From contig VZDJ01007755.1 in NCBI GenBank assembly GCA_008694505.1, positions 3,845,790 through 3,909,789 on the forward strand: a DNA stretch of 64,000 bases. The letters run 5' to 3'. The stretch's first letter is position 1. The number at the start of each line of letters is the position of its first letter. The notes below the pieces were generated by a model that was not told the DNA's origin, made no database searches, and was given only the letters and a program-made list of their open reading frames with translations. Below are positions 63,201 to 64,000 of this stretch, piece after piece. The stretch comes from Cyanoderma ruficeps (taxonomy: Eukaryota > Chordata > Aves > Passeriformes > Timaliidae). The position numbers and the translations under genes are program-made.

Positions 63201-64000
63201 GAAAACACAACCTCCTTGCCTCAGAACAGAGTGTTAATAGTCAAGAGGTTTGGACACTAAGAAGAGATGGTGCTTGGAATTAAAACTTCTTCTGTGGCAG
63301 CATCTTGCCAACAGTTAATTCCAGTTAAGCCAAATGTATCTGTTTAAAACCCTCCAAACATGATACGGTAATAGATATGAAGAAATCTTTAAAATGCTTA
63401 TTGTTAGCCTTTAGCCCATCAAGCCCTAATTTAGATTTCATTCAGGAAACAACTCCTGGCCACTGTAGTTAACATTGCATGTGCCAGTTGTTTTAATCAA
63501 AGAGCCCAACTCCCAGCAGGTTGTACCCACCTGCATAGCACTGAGCCAGTCTGAGGACATCACCCTTTGGAAAGGCCTCAGGCTGCATGGATGGGCCTCA
63601 CAATGACACAGGCACAGCAACTCTGGGCTAATACTGTCTGTCTAACACCAGGGATTCTGGCTGCCACAGAGACCCCATAAACGTATGAAGACAGATATGC
63701 ACCTGTCCCGTTCTGTGAGTTACTCCCACACTGCTTTCCAGCCTCTTGTTTGGCAGCTAATTAGGCTATATTCATACCCCACTGTCTGATTAGGAACTGG
63801 AGAGGTTTGGGCATGGGCCAGTTGGGACCAGGCATTGAGCACTGCAAAGCGTGGCCCCGAGAGCTGTGTACTGGAGAAAACAGTGTCCTGTTAGACTCTG
63901 TGAACTCATGAGATTACCAGGAAACACAGGCTACCATGGACAACATGAAGTGAGAGAAGACGTTTGGTGGGAAAGTGAACTAGCTGAAAGCCTGAGAGTG
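60241..64000. other. Right-edge intergenic sequence
   Basis: AT-rich sequence beyond the SGK3 promoter. No exon, RNA gene or repeat family was recognised. By human order VCPIP1/C8orf44 would lie farther right. Confidence 0.5.

Overview
The window is eukaryotic nuclear DNA, very probably from a bird. The genes are split by GT-AG introns, promoters sit in CpG islands, and the dispersed repeats are CR1 retroposon 3' ends plus one tRNA-headed SINE with a CR1-type tail. That SINE resembles the passerine TguSINE1 family as I remember it, which points to a songbird. The gene order matches, in reverse, the block on human 8q13 (SGK3, MCMDC2, SNHG6, TCF24).

Layout from left to right. 1-1600 is intergenic and ends in a CpG island. 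TCF24 (+) has a TATA promoter and a noncoding first exon near 1630-1702, and two coding exons (4821-5204 and 7640-7753) that encode a 165-residue bHLH protein. An SNHG6-like snoRNA host gene (+, about 9616-12990) starts at a TATA plus 5'TOP-type promoter. It carries two SNORD87-type box C/D snoRNAs (11974-12052 and 12500-12576), each 75-79 nt upstream of a splice acceptor. MCMDC2 (-, 23510 to 14049) was rebuilt as 14 coding exons giving 680 residues. SGK3 (-, 52543 to 28188) was rebuilt as 16 coding exons giving 490 residues, with its likely promoter in the CpG island at 59.66-60.24 kb. 60.24-64 kb is intergenic sequence in which I recognise nothing.

All exon joins given for the three protein genes keep frame, and the predicted lengths agree with the human proteins as remembered (MCMDC2 681; SGK3 496, with the six-residue difference explained by a downstream start; TCF24 167). 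The genes are not an operon and have unrelated roles: TCF24 is a bHLH factor, the SNHG6-like locus supplies rRNA 2'-O-methylation guides, MCMDC2 acts in meiotic recombination, and SGK3 is an endosomal PX-domain AGC kinase. Two arrangements are notable. MCMDC2 and the SNHG6-like gene converge with their 3' ends about 1 kb apart. SGK3 and MCMDC2 lie head to tail with a short gap.

I found no clearly new system. The best leads are the duplicated SNORD87-type snoRNA with one conserved and one diverged guide, and an unassigned, well-spliced-looking exon just upstream of the SGK3 start exon. All identifications rest on reading and memory; no database search was run.
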